Assembly (NCBI RefSeq): GCF_019710575.1
Contig: NZ_JAHWFK010000050.1
Location: forward strand, 1 to 64,000
Direction of reading: 5' to 3'
DNA: 64,000 bases
Source of the DNA: Paractinoplanes polyasparticus
GTDB lineage: Bacteria; Actinomycetota; Actinomycetes; Mycobacteriales; Micromonosporaceae
Shown: in pieces, positions 52,741-61,014 of the stretch
How the letters are laid out: every line of letters begins with the position of its first letter
Numbering within the stretch: position 1 is the stretch's first letter
The notes under the pieces: model-generated
Databases searched by the model: none
What the model was told of the DNA's origin: nothing
The model's input: the letters and a program-made list of their open reading frames with translations, nothing else
Made by a program: the position numbers and the translations under genes

Positions 52741-55700
52741 CCGACGGGCACGGCTTCGGCGGTCAGCCGGTGACGGCGCTGCCGAACAGCGACGACCTGG
52801 CGGCCGGGCTGCGGCGCTTCGTCGAGCACGCGCCCAGCCTGGCGCTGGTGGTGGACGACAGCCCGTCGATGCGGGTGTGGCAGCCCACGGTCGATGCCTT
52901 CCACGAGCTGGCCGCGACCATCTTCACCGACGTCAACGCCCACGACCTCACGGGTTTCCGCGGGCCGGGCCGCTCCACGCTGCCCGATGGGCAACTCATC
53001 ATCGTGCTGACCGACGGGCTGGACGCGTTCTGGGCTCAGCGCGAGGCCGGAGTGCTGTTGCAGGCGTGGGGCCGGGCCGCCCCCGTCGCCATCGTCAACC
53101 CGTACCCCCAGGAACGCTGGCACCGCACGAATCTCGCACCGCGACTGCTCCGGCTGTCCGCGACCCGGGCCATGGCCACCAACGCCGAGCTCAGCATCCG
53201 GGAGCCGGCCGAGTGGATGAACCTGTTCGACCAGCCGCTGCACCGGTCGGCGATAGCGGTGCCCCTGCTCGAACTGAGTCCGCGCTGGCTGGACTGGTGG
53301 GCCACGCTCATCGCCGGCGCCCCGCAGCGCTGGTTCGACGCCGTCGCGTATGTGGCCGATCCGGAACGCTCACCCGGGCCGGACCGGAGCGGCTCGTCGG
53401 CCGAGCCGTTGTCGGGCATCGGCCCGGAGGATCTGGTGGGCCGGTTCCGGGCCGAGGCTTCGTCACAGGCTTTCCGGCTGGCCACCCTGATCGCGTCGGC
53501 CCCGCTCGACCTGGAGGCGCTGCGGGTGGTGCAGGGCGTGCTGCTGCCGGCGTCGCATCCGGTGCACCTCGCCGAAGTGGTCACCAGCCCGCTGCTCGTG
53601 CAGTCGGGGCCCGATGCCGAGCTGGCCTTCCGCCCCGGCGTACGTGAGGCGTTGCTTGCTTTCGCCGGCCGGGACGAGACCGTCCATGTGGTCGAGATCG
53701 TGGCCGGCTTCTTCGGCGACCGGCAACCGGCCGCGACCCGGTTGCTCCAGGTGCTGGCGGAACCCGGCGAACGGCCGGAGACTGAAGTCAGCGCTGAGAA
53801 CCTGCCGTACGCCCAGGTCGAACTCGCGGTGTTGCGGGCACTCGCCGGGCCGTACGCGGCCCGTGCGGGCCGGCTCAAGCAGGTGATCGATCAGTACCCT
53901 GCCGCGCAGGCACCGGAGGTGATTGACGTGCCGTCCACACCCGGCCCGCCCGAATCGGGTCCCTGGGAGCGCCCGGCCGCGCCATCGGGCCCGACCGCCA
54001 TCGCCACCTCGATCAACTCCCTGCTCCGACCCGAGACCGACGCGGTGATCTGGGGGAACGTTCCACCACGGAACGGCGACTTCACCGGCCGTGAAAGCCT
54101 GCTCGAGGCCCTTGACCTCCAGCTTCAGCGCCGGCGGGTCGCGGCCGTGCTACCGCAGGCGCTGCACGGGATGGGTGGCGTCGGCAAGTCCCAGATCGCG
54201 ACCGAGTACGCGTACCGGCACCGATCCGACTTCTCCGTGGTGTGGTTCGTGCCGTCCGAGCAGCCCAGTCAGATCCTGCGAGCGCTCACCGATCTCGGCG
54301 GCAAGCTGGGTCTCGATCTGGGGGCGGACAGCGGCACCGCGATCCGTGCGGTGAAGGCGGCGCTCAAGGCGGGCTCGCCCTATCCGAACTGGCTGCTGAT
54401 CTTCGACAACGCCGAGACCATCGACACCGTACGGCCCTATCTTCCGCAGGACGGCACCGGCAAGGTTCTCATCACGTCCCGCAACGAGGACTGGACCGAT
54501 GTCGCCCACCCACTCAAGATCGGCGTCTTCGAACGGGACGAGAGCATCGCGCTGCTGCTCAAGCGGAACCCCGCCATGAGCGTCGAGGACGCGAGCCGGC
54601 TGGCCGAGGTGCTCGACGACCTGCCGCTGGCGATCGGCCAGGCGGCGTCCTGGCTGGCCACCACCGAGATGCCGGTGGCCGAGTACATGACCCTGCTGCT
54701 ACGCAAGCGCCGGGAGCTCGGTGAGCTGACCCACCGCGAGGACTACGAGGTCGCCGTGGCCGCGGCCTGGACGGTCGCGCTCGAGCGGCTCCACCACGAG
54801 AACCCGGTCGCACTGCAGCTGCTGCAGGCCTGCTCGTTCATGGCTCCGGAGCCGATCTCGCTCGAGCTGTTCCTCACCCCGCGCAACTTCAACATCTCGC
54901 CGGAGATGGATGCGACCCTGCAGAACCCGAGCCGTTTGAACCTCGCCTTCCGCCAGATCGAGCGGTACGGGCTGGCCCGCACCGACTATCGCGAGCAGAC
55001 CATCCAGCTCCACCGTCTGGTGCGTAACGTGGTGATCGACCAGTTGTCGATGGACGAACAGGAAGAGATGCGGCACGCCGCCCACCTGCTGCTGGCCGGC
55101 GGCAACCCGGGCAACGCGGGTGGCGCCGCGCAATGGCCACGGTTCCACGCCCTCCTGCCGCACGTGTTCGCCTCGAACATCGTCGACTGCGAGGACGAGT
55201 GGGCCCGCCAGCTCGCCATCGACATCGTCAGCTTCCTGTTCTTCCTGGGCGATCAACGAGGCTGCCGGGAGTACGCGCTCAAGGTCGTCGAGCGCTGGCG
55301 GACCATGCTGGCGCCGGAGGATCCGCAGATCCTGAAGGCCGCCCGGTGGCTGGCGTTCGTCGAGCGGCAGCTGGGGAATTTCACGGCGGCGGCCGCGATC
55401 AACGCTGACTGCCTGCAGAAGCTGCGGGCGTCGGTCGGCCATGACGACGAGGAGACGCTGGACGCGATGATCCTGGTCGCGGACGACATGCGGGCGGCCG
55501 GGCACTTCGACGGCGCGGTGCGGCTGGCCACCGAGGCGTACGAGATCTCGAATCGCGTTTTCGGGCCCGACTACCCGCACACCCTCACCACGGCGCACTC
55601 GCTCGGAGCCAGCCTGCGGGCGGCCGGCGACTTCCGGACGGCGTTGCAACAGGACATGGACACCGTACGACGCCGGGTCGCCGTGCTCGGCCCCGACCAC

Positions 55701-56522
55701 CCGCTCAGCCTGCTGACCCAGAACGGCCTCACCCTCGATCTGCGCGAGTACGGCGAGTACGTGGAGGCCCACAAGCAACAAGAGCTCCTGTACGACCGCA
55801 CCCACCGCGCGCTCGGCCCGAGCCACCCGATCACCCTGCTGGCCGCGCGCAACCTGGCCGTCGCCCGTCGCCGGGCCGGTGACCAGGCCGCCGCGCGGAA
55901 ACTGGCCAAGGAAACCATGGACGTGCTCCGCACGATGTCCGGCGAGCTGAGCCCCGAGGCCATCGCCTGTGCCCTCGACTATGCCGTCGATCTGCGCGAG
56001 AACGATCAGTTGGGCGAGGCGCGCGAGCTCGCCGAACGAACCTGGCACGAGTACCGCGACAAGCTGCGGCCCGACCACCCGTACACGTTGTACGCCCGCA
56101 CCAACCTCGGCATCGTCTTGCGCCTGCTGGGCGAGTTCGACGTGGCCCGCGAGCACGACGCGGCAGCCTATGCCGGGTTGCGGGACAGCCTGGGCCCCGA
56201 CCACCTGCTGACGCTGACCTGCTCCACCAATCTCGCCAGTGACCTGGCCGCCGCCGGCGACCACGCGGGCGCCCTCGAGCTCGACGCGGACACCCTGGAA
56301 CGATCCGAACGGATGCTGGGTTCGGAGCATCCCTCCACGTTGGCCTGCTCGCTCAACTACGCGTTCGACCTGACTGCGGTCGGTCGCACGGCGGAAGGAC
56401 GGCAACGGTTCGACAGCGTGGTCGACGCGTACGAGCGGGTGCTGGGACGCGAGCACCCGGCGATCGTGGCCGCGCTGGCCGGCGAGCGGGCCAACTGCGA
56501 CGTCGATCCGATGCCGCTCTGA
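52737..56522 (+). CDS. vWA / NB-ARC / TPR protein (FxsT-like, SAV_2336-type N-terminus)
   Basis: The 1261-residue protein begins with a vWA-like SAV_2336-type domain whose metal site D-D-S-P-S-M starts near residue 39, with L-T-D-G-L-D further on. An NB-ARC ATPase follows with Walker A G-M-G-G-V-G-K-S near 475, Walker B L-L-I-F-D-N near 551, L-I-T-S-R-N near 578 and D-L-P-L-A near 624. The C-terminal third (about 830-1250) is a run of kinesin-light-chain-type TPRs of about 42 residues, each with a G-P-D-H-P-x-T-L-like turn. FxSxx-COOH systems encode such a TPR protein (FxsT). It likely senses a trigger, oligomerises and activates the coupled VMAP partner. It is translationally coupled to the previous gene. 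Confidence 0.82.
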   Translation: MTDGHGFGGQPVTALPNSDDLAAGLRRFVEHAPSLALVVDDSPSMRVWQPTVDAFHELAATIFTDVNAHDLTGFRGPGRSTLPDGQLIIVLTDGLDAFWAQREAGVLLQAWGRAAPVAIVNPYPQERWHRTNLAPRLLRLSATRAMATNAELSIREPAEWMNLFDQPLHRSAIAVPLLELSPRWLDWWATLIAGAPQRWFDAVAYVADPERSPGPDRSGSSAEPLSGIGPEDLVGRFRAEASSQAFRLATLIASAPLDLEALRVVQGVLLPASHPVHLAEVVTSPLLVQSGPDAELAFRPGVREALLAFAGRDETVHVVEIVAGFFGDRQPAATRLLQVLAEPGERPETEVSAENLPYAQVELAVLRALAGPYAARAGRLKQVIDQYPAAQAPEVIDVPSTPGPPESGPWERPAAPSGPTAIATSINSLLRPETDAVIWGNVPPRNGDFTGRESLLEALDLQLQRRRVAAVLPQALHGMGGVGKSQIATEYAYRHRSDFSVVWFVPSEQPSQILRALTDLGGKLGLDLGADSGTAIRAVKAALKAGSPYPNWLLIFDNAETIDTVRPYLPQDGTGKVLITSRNEDWTDVAHPLKIGVFERDESIALLLKRNPAMSVEDASRLAEVLDDLPLAIGQAASWLATTEMPVAEYMTLLLRKRRELGELTHREDYEVAVAAAWTVALERLHHENPVALQLLQACSFMAPEPISLELFLTPRNFNISPEMDATLQNPSRLNLAFRQIERYGLARTDYREQTIQLHRLVRNVVIDQLSMDEQEEMRHAAHLLLAGGNPGNAGGAAQWPRFHALLPHVFASNIVDCEDEWARQLAIDIVSFLFFLGDQRGCREYALKVVERWRTMLAPEDPQILKAARWLAFVERQLGNFTAAAAINADCLQKLRASVGHDDEETLDAMILVADDMRAAGHFDGAVRLATEAYEISNRVFGPDYPHTLTTAHSLGASLRAAGDFRTALQQDMDTVRRRVAVLGPDHPLSLLTQNGLTLDLREYGEYVEAHKQQELLYDRTHRALGPSHPITLLAARNLAVARRRAGDQAAARKLAKETMDVLRTMSGELSPEAIACALDYAVDLRENDQLGEARELAERTWHEYRDKLRPDHPYTLYARTNLGIVLRLLGEFDVAREHDAAAYAGLRDSLGPDHLLTLTCSTNLASDLAAAGDHAGALELDADTLERSERMLGSEHPSTLACSLNYAFDLTAVGRTAEGRQRFDSVVDAYERVLGREHPAIVAALAGERANCDVDPMPL

Positions 56523-56546
56523 TCCCGCGTTCGACCGTGCGCGTGC

Positions 56547-57689
56547 TCAGACAGCGCGGAGGGGGCGGAAGAAGGCTCGGATCTCCTCGGCCAGGACGGC
56601 CGGCTCCTCCAGGGCGGCGAAGTGGCCGCCGTGCGGGTGTTCCGTCCACCGCCGTACATCGAAGGTCCGCTCGGCCAGCTCGCGCGGGGGCCGGCCCTCG
56701 GGGACGAACTCGTTGGGGAAGACAGCGAAGCCGGCCGGCACCGGCACCGGCGCGGTGGCGGGCGACGGGTTCTGCCGCTCCTCGTAGTAGACCCGGGTCG
56801 ACGAGTTGATCGTCTCGGTGACCCAGTAGACGGTCAGGTTGGTGAGCAGCTGGTCGCGCGAGAAGCGGGATTCCAGGTCGCCGCCGCAATCGCTCCAGGC
56901 CCGGAACTTCTCGAGGATCCAGGCGGCCAGCCCGGCCGGTGAGTCGGTCAGGCCGAACGCGAGGGTCTGGGGCTTGGTTGCCTGCTGCGCGTGATAGGCG
57001 CCCTCGGTCCGGTGCCAGTGTTCCTGGGCCTCGGCGAAGGCACGCTCGGCCGGCGTCCACGGCTCGGGCGGCGCCGGAAAGGTGTAGGCGCTCAGGTGCA
57101 GGCCGAGCAGGCGATCCGGATGCTGCCGGCCGAGCGCAACGGTCACCCCACCCCCGACGTCGGAGCCGTGCGCGCCGAAGCGGTCGTAGCCGAGGCCCTG
57201 CATCAGCCGAGCCCACACGTCGGCGATGGCGGCCTTGGTCATGCCGGGCTCGCGCGGCCGGTCGGAGAAGCCGTAGCCGGGCAGCGACGCGACCACCACG
57301 TCGAAGGCGTCCGCCGGATCCCCGCCGTGTGCCGCCGGGTCGGTGAGCAACGGCAGCACCTCGAGGTGCTCGAGGAAGCTGCTCGGCCAGCCGTGGGTGA
57401 GGATGAGCGGCATCGGCCGGGGTCCGCGGCCCCGCTCGTGCACGAAGTGAACGCCGAGGCCGTCGACGTCGGCCCGGAAGTGCGCGAGCCGGTTGAGCTC
57501 GCGTTCCCGCGCCCGCCAGTCGAACGCCGTGCCCCAGTCGATGACCAGCTCCCGCAGATAGGCCGGGTCGGCGCCGTACGCCCACCCGGCCCCCTCGACC
57601 GAGTCGGGCCACCGGGTCCGCGCGATCCTCTCGCGCAGGTCCGTCAGCACCTCGTCGTCGACGGCGATCGTGAACGGCTGAATCAACAC
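56547..57689 (-). CDS. Epoxide hydrolase (EHN-type)
   Basis: The 380-residue enzyme has the epoxide hydrolase N-terminal domain (F-T-I-A-V-D-D-E-V-L-T-D-L-R-E-R) and an alpha/beta-hydrolase core with H-G-W-P-S-S at 99-104, nucleophile Asp177 in G-S-D-V-G-G, and the catalytic His in H-G-G-H-F-A-A-L-E. It opens epoxides to diols. The GTG start at 57689 lies exactly seven bases after a minus-strand -10 TAGCTT (57696-57701), so the transcript is probably leaderless. It is convergent with the FxsT-like gene (24 bp apart) and probably unrelated to it. Confidence 0.9.
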   Translation of the reverse strand: MLIQPFTIAVDDEVLTDLRERIARTRWPDSVEGAGWAYGADPAYLRELVIDWGTAFDWRARERELNRLAHFRADVDGLGVHFVHERGRGPRPMPLILTHGWPSSFLEHLEVLPLLTDPAAHGGDPADAFDVVVASLPGYGFSDRPREPGMTKAAIADVWARLMQGLGYDRFGAHGSDVGGGVTVALGRQHPDRLLGLHLSAYTFPAPPEPWTPAERAFAEAQEHWHRTEGAYHAQQATKPQTLAFGLTDSPAGLAAWILEKFRAWSDCGGDLESRFSRDQLLTNLTVYWVTETINSSTRVYYEERQNPSPATAPVPVPAGFAVFPNEFVPEGRPPRELAERTFDVRRWTEHPHGGHFAALEEPAVLAEEIRAFFRPLRAV

Positions 57690-57728
57690 CGTCGTAAGCT
57701 AACACCGGCGTCCCGGCGCCGCGCCCTG

Positions 57729-58652
57729 TCAGCCGGACCGCAACTGCAGGGCGGTCAGCAGGGCGGCGGGCGTACGTGGGTCGTCCAGCGTGACGGCGAA
57801 GCGGCGACCGTTGGTCTGGTGGACGACCAGGCCGGGCCCGCGGCGCATCACCAGAGCAGCCCGGCCGGGAGTGACGCGGTAGCCCCAGCCACCCCACTCG
57901 AGGGGCTCGATCTCGGTCACCTCGACGCCGGCGACGTCGGTCAGCGGGATGGTCTTCAGCGGAACGGCGAGCAGGCCGGCCACCAGACGCAGGCCCCGGC
58001 GGTCGGCGGTGACGCGGAGGCGGCCGAAGACCAGGCCGATGACCACCGGCACGGCCGCGAGCGGCCAGATCGGGGCCGCGCCGACGGCGGCGACCACCGC
58101 GATCAGCACGGCGGACGCGGCGGTCAGGGCGAGGATCAGCGGGGCGCGCAGGGTGGTGCTCCAGGCGGCGCGCTCGGTCGGGGCCAGGTCGAGCGGCGCC
58201 ACGGCCGGAGCCGGTGGCTGCACCGCGCTCGGCAACGAGCCGGCGACCAGGGCGACGACGGCGCCCCAGCCCAGGCCGGCCACGAAATACAGCAGCCGCC
58301 AGCCCAGACGCGGGTCGCCCGGACTCTGCAGGGTCGCCGTTGCGGAGGCCACCCAGACGCCGGCGGTGCTGCCGGCGAGTGCCCCTGCCGCGCCCAGCAG
58401 ATAACGCGAGCCGTAAGCGCCGCCCGCGCGCAGAGCGATCACGATGCCGGCCATCCCGGCCACGACGCCGAGGACCAGCATCGCCGTCCAGAAGCCGCTC
58501 GACGAGCTGAAACCGTCGGCCGCGCCGGCGCCGTTCCAGTGGGTCGCCATCCGGTCGGGCAGTCGGTCGGACCAGGTGGGCCAGGTCGCCGCGGTGATCA
58601 CCACGGGCAACCAGATCAGGATGATCGCGGCCGGAGTCCTCGGTCGGTTCAT
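57729..58652 (-). CDS. DUF1648-type membrane protein
   Basis: The 307-residue protein starts with a DUF1648 region (W-P-T-W-S-D-R-L-P-D-R-M-A-T-H-W-N-G-A-G, residues 24-43) and has about seven membrane helices, followed by a C-terminal soluble beta-rich domain (about 210-307) that resembles a PH-like fold. Similar proteins are encoded with YtrA-type GntR regulators in actinomycetes and Bacillus (SdpI-like immunity or signal transduction). It overlaps the upstream GntR gene by four bases (ATGA). Role unknown; it may sense cell-envelope stress. Confidence 0.8.
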   Translation of the reverse strand: MNRPRTPAAIILIWLPVVITAATWPTWSDRLPDRMATHWNGAGAADGFSSSSGFWTAMLVLGVVAGMAGIVIALRAGGAYGSRYLLGAAGALAGSTAGVWVASATATLQSPGDPRLGWRLLYFVAGLGWGAVVALVAGSLPSAVQPPAPAVAPLDLAPTERAAWSTTLRAPLILALTAASAVLIAVVAAVGAAPIWPLAAVPVVIGLVFGRLRVTADRRGLRLVAGLLAVPLKTIPLTDVAGVEVTEIEPLEWGGWGYRVTPGRAALVMRRGPGLVVHQTNGRRFAVTLDDPRTPAALLTALQLRSG

Positions 58653-59002
58653 GGCTGTGCCTCCCTCATCATCGCGAGCATCTCCGCGTCGCCCAGGCCC
58701 TGTCGCCGCGCCTCGCCGACGAACTGGCGGGCCAGCTCGACCAGTCGCAGGCGGGCCGGGTCGGCGTCGCCGCGGACCATCGCGCCCCGGCCACGCCGCA
58801 GCTCGATCAGTTCCTCGTCGCGGACCTTGGCGTAGGCCCGCAGCACCGTGTGCAGGTTGACGTCGAGCACGTCGGCCAGCTCGCGGGCGGCCGGCAGGCG
58901 GTCACCCGGCGCCAGCTCGCCGCGCATGATGCCGCCGCGCACCTGCGCGGCGATCTGATCGGCCAGCGGCTCGGCTGCCGCCACGTCCACCCGGAACAAC
59001 AT
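58649..59002 (-). CDS. GntR-family regulator, YtrA subfamily
   Basis: The 117-residue protein consists of a GntR winged helix (L-A-D-Q-I-A-A-Q-V-R-G-G-I, G-D-R-L-P-A-A-R-E-L-A-D-V-L-D-V-N-L-H-T-V-L-R-A-Y) and a short C-terminal dimerisation helix, the layout of the YtrA group. The ATG at 59002 follows TAGAAT by six bases on the minus strand, so the message is probably leaderless. It controls itself and the overlapping membrane gene. Confidence 0.9.
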   Translation of the reverse strand: MLFRVDVAAAEPLADQIAAQVRGGIMRGELAPGDRLPAARELADVLDVNLHTVLRAYAKVRDEELIELRRGRGAMVRGDADPARLRLVELARQFVGEARRQGLGDAEMLAMMREAQP

Positions 59003-59144
59003 GTTTGCATTCTACTATAACAATGAAGCGCACGAGTTCTTGGGTGCCGGGTATGCGCTCAGCAGAGACCCGCAGGCGCCGCGGCCTGCTTCACTCCAGC
59101 GCCGAGGGGCTGGAAGATTTCGTCCGGGAGAGTCGGAGGCCGGC

Positions 59145-59312
59145 TCAGGCGCCGGTCACGGTGGCCACTCCGCCGACCACGACCACCGCGCCGAGGGCGA
59201 CCAGAAGGGCGGTGCAGAGCTTGCGCGTACGAGGGCTGGGCGGCGCCTGATCCAGCGCGGCCACCAGCACGCCCCACACGACCGCGAGGCCACCGGCCAG
59301 GAATCCGAGCAT
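59145..59312 (-). CDS. Small two-helix membrane protein, 55 aa
   Basis: This short frame encodes two hydrophobic helices (M-L-G-F-L-A-G-G-L-A-V-V-W-G-V-L-V-A-A-L and L-L-V-A-L-G-A-V-V-V-V-G-G-V-A) joined by a polar turn D-Q-A-P-P-S-P-R-T-R-K. It occupies the gap between the GntR gene and the phospholipase A2 gene. No good ribosome site is seen. The frame is supported by its clean hydrophobic pattern and by the lack of any other gene here. No family is recognised. Confidence 0.5.
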   Translation of the reverse strand: MLGFLAGGLAVVWGVLVAALDQAPPSPRTRKLCTALLVALGAVVVVGGVATVTGA

Positions 59313-59325
59313 CGTTGCAGAATGC

Positions 59326-59363
59326 CGTCACCGGCCGGTGGGAAGCTCCAACGGCCGGTGACG
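59326..59363 (-). terminator. Hairpin terminator behind the phospholipase A2 gene
   Basis: CGTCACCGGCCG (59326-59337) pairs with CGGCCGGTGACG (59352-59363), a perfect 12-bp stem with a 14-base loop. It lies 18 bases beyond the minus-strand stop of the phospholipase gene and just before the 55-aa frame. Confidence 0.75.
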
Positions 59364-59381
59364 TGAAGGTGAATACCGGGA

Positions 59382-59876
59382 CTACTTCTTCAGGAGGGCG
59401 GCGGCCCGGTCGATGTCAGCCTGCTTCACCGCGGCCAGGGAGCCGAAGTTCTTCACGGCCTGGTAGTACACCCAGGCCAGACTGTTGCACGCGGCCCGGG
59501 GGACGGTGCTGTAGGTGGCGCAGACCCGCTGCAGGTCGGCGTAGAAGGTGCTGTCGAGGCGGGCCTTGTTGGCGGAGAAGGCGCCGATCCCCTTGTAGTT
59601 GCGGTAGCCGAAGTCGTGGTGCCAGCACGACATGTCGAAGGTGAAGCCGAGGGGGTTGTCCGGGCTCGAGGAGCAGTAGTCGGTCGACCAGTCGAAGTTG
59701 TACGACACCCACGGTGGACGGTTGGTGCGGGCGTCGTTCCAGGCCGCGGTGCTGGCAGCGGTCGGCTGCGTCCACCGGGCGAGGACAGTGGCCTTGGAGT
59801 CCGCCGCATGGGCGGCACCGGCCGGGAAGAGGGCGGCGACGGCGAGGAGCAGAACGACGAGGACGCGTCGGGTCAT
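59382..59876 (-). CDS. Secreted phospholipase A2
   Basis: The 164-residue protein has a signal peptide (M-T-R-R-V-L-V-V-L-L-L-A-V-A-A-L ending A-H-A-A). The mature part has the prokaryotic PLA2 active site C-W-H-H-D-F-G-Y-R-N-Y, whose His-Asp pair lies near residue 87, and four cysteines for two disulfides (C-S-S-S, C-W-H-H-D, V-C-A-T, A-C-N-S). It resembles the secreted Streptomyces enzyme of about 120 mature residues. It releases fatty acids from phospholipids outside the cell. AGGAGG precedes the ATG at ideal spacing. Confidence 0.92.
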   Translation of the reverse strand: MTRRVLVVLLLAVAALFPAGAAHAADSKATVLARWTQPTAASTAAWNDARTNRPPWVSYNFDWSTDYCSSSPDNPLGFTFDMSCWHHDFGYRNYKGIGAFSANKARLDSTFYADLQRVCATYSTVPRAACNSLAWVYYQAVKNFGSLAAVKQADIDRAAALLKK

Positions 59877-59983
59877 CGGAGCCTCCTGTGAGGGGATGCT
59901 CCGAGCCTCGGGCCCACGGCTGAACTAATCCATGCCAGTCGATTAAATCCGCCGCCCGCCGGAGGAAATTACCGGCGAGTATT

Positions 59984-60010
59984 CCTTAACGATCATTCAT
60001 GTGGTTAAGG
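59984..60010 (-). terminator. Inverted repeat behind the beta-lactamase-like gene
   Basis: CCTTAAC (59984-59990) pairs with GTTAAGG (60004-60010) across 13 bases, directly behind the minus-strand stop at 60011-60013. A second hairpin, CGCCGG (59957-59962) with CCGGCG (59972-59977), follows. They may be a terminator or a control site for the secreted phospholipase, whose promoter must also lie in this gap. Confidence 0.45.
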
Positions 60011-60970
60011 TCAGTATTTGAGGTGCTGCCGGGTCAGCTTGGCGACGTTCTCGACCAGCGCGATGCCGTCGTCCATCGACTGGTTGTTGTGCGACAGCAC
60101 GGCCACCGAGACGTTCACCTTGCCATCGGGCGAGGTCACCCGGCCGATGGTGTTGACCGCCCACAGGCCGCCGTCGGCCGAGCGCGTGTCCCAGCCGTTC
60201 TTCACGGTGGCGGTCTCGCCCGGCTTGGCCACCGCCGGCACGCCCCAGTCCTGGGTGTCGTCGACGGTGTTCATCAGCGTGAAGGCGGTCTTGCGCGAGT
60301 CCTCGTCGAGCGGGCCCTTGGTGTCGACCAGCTTGTTGAGCAGCCGCACCTGGTCGGCGGCCGTCGTCTTGGTGAGGCCCCAGGCCTTGTTCACCGTCGT
60401 CTGGCTGAGGCCGAGGCGCTTGTTGCACTTGGTGATCGCGCTCTTGCCGCCGAGACGCTGGAAAAGCTCGGTCGTGGCGTCGTTGTCGCTTGACTGGATC
60501 ATGGGGGTGGCCAGGGCCATCTCGCCCTCGGTGGGCTCCCGGTCGGCGTCCTGCGCCTTGAGCAGCTCGCAGGCCAGGATCTGGGCCTTCACGATGCTCG
60601 CCGTGTCGAACGTCTCCGACCCCTGGTACGCGTACGTCTGGCCGGTCTTCTTGTCGAGGACGGCCACCGAGAAGTCGGGCGTCGTGGTCGCGATCTGCTT
60701 GAGCGCGGCGTCGAGCGCCTTGGCTCGCTTCGCGCGCTCACGCTTGGCCAGCTCCTCGGCACTGAGGCCGGCCGGTTTCGCGTTGCCGCCGCTGATCGCC
60801 GCGGGCAGGACGCCTTCGTCGTCGTCGGTCAGACCGAGAACGATCAGGCCGCCGCCGCCCAGAATCACGGCCGCCGCCACAGCAATGATGAGGTTTCGGG
60901 ATGACCGCACCGGAGCATAGTGCCGCCTTCTCCGCGAAGACTCAAACCCTCGTACGTACGGCGGCGGCAT
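60011..60970 (-). CDS. Class A beta-lactamase-like serine hydrolase, membrane-anchored
   Basis: The 319-residue protein has an N-terminal membrane anchor (N-L-I-I-A-V-A-A-A-V-I-L-G-G-G-G-L), a charged coiled region, and a penicillin-binding-type domain with S-I-V-K (SxxK), S-D-N in Q-S-S-D-N-D and V-K-N-G replacing K-T-G. The first two motifs are intact; the Asn in the third and the lack of a clear Glu166 equivalent suggest a hydrolase or PBP-like enzyme rather than a strong beta-lactamase. The start is uncertain: ATG 60970, GTG 60976 or GTG 60910 are possible. It lies 38-44 bp behind a sensor kinase gene and may be part of its operon. Confidence 0.8.
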   Translation of the reverse strand: MPPPYVRGFESSRRRRHYAPVRSSRNLIIAVAAAVILGGGGLIVLGLTDDDEGVLPAAISGGNAKPAGLSAEELAKRERAKRAKALDAALKQIATTTPDFSVAVLDKKTGQTYAYQGSETFDTASIVKAQILACELLKAQDADREPTEGEMALATPMIQSSDNDATTELFQRLGGKSAITKCNKRLGLSQTTVNKAWGLTKTTAADQVRLLNKLVDTKGPLDEDSRKTAFTLMNTVDDTQDWGVPAVAKPGETATVKNGWDTRSADGGLWAVNTIGRVTSPDGKVNVSVAVLSHNNQSMDDGIALVENVAKLTRQHLKY

Positions 60971-61014
60971 CGACACTTTGCGTGATCGACATCAACCGCC
61001 TTGGATGCGCTCGT

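Noticed and set aside
48412..56522. Canonical FxSxx-COOH system label
   Set aside because: The peptide does not end in F-x-S-x-x, and no radical SAM gene is present, so the standard name would be misleading.
59001..59366. Plus-strand frames between the GntR and phospholipase genes
   Set aside because: No ribosome site, no domain, and they are antisense to the better-supported 55-aa membrane frame.
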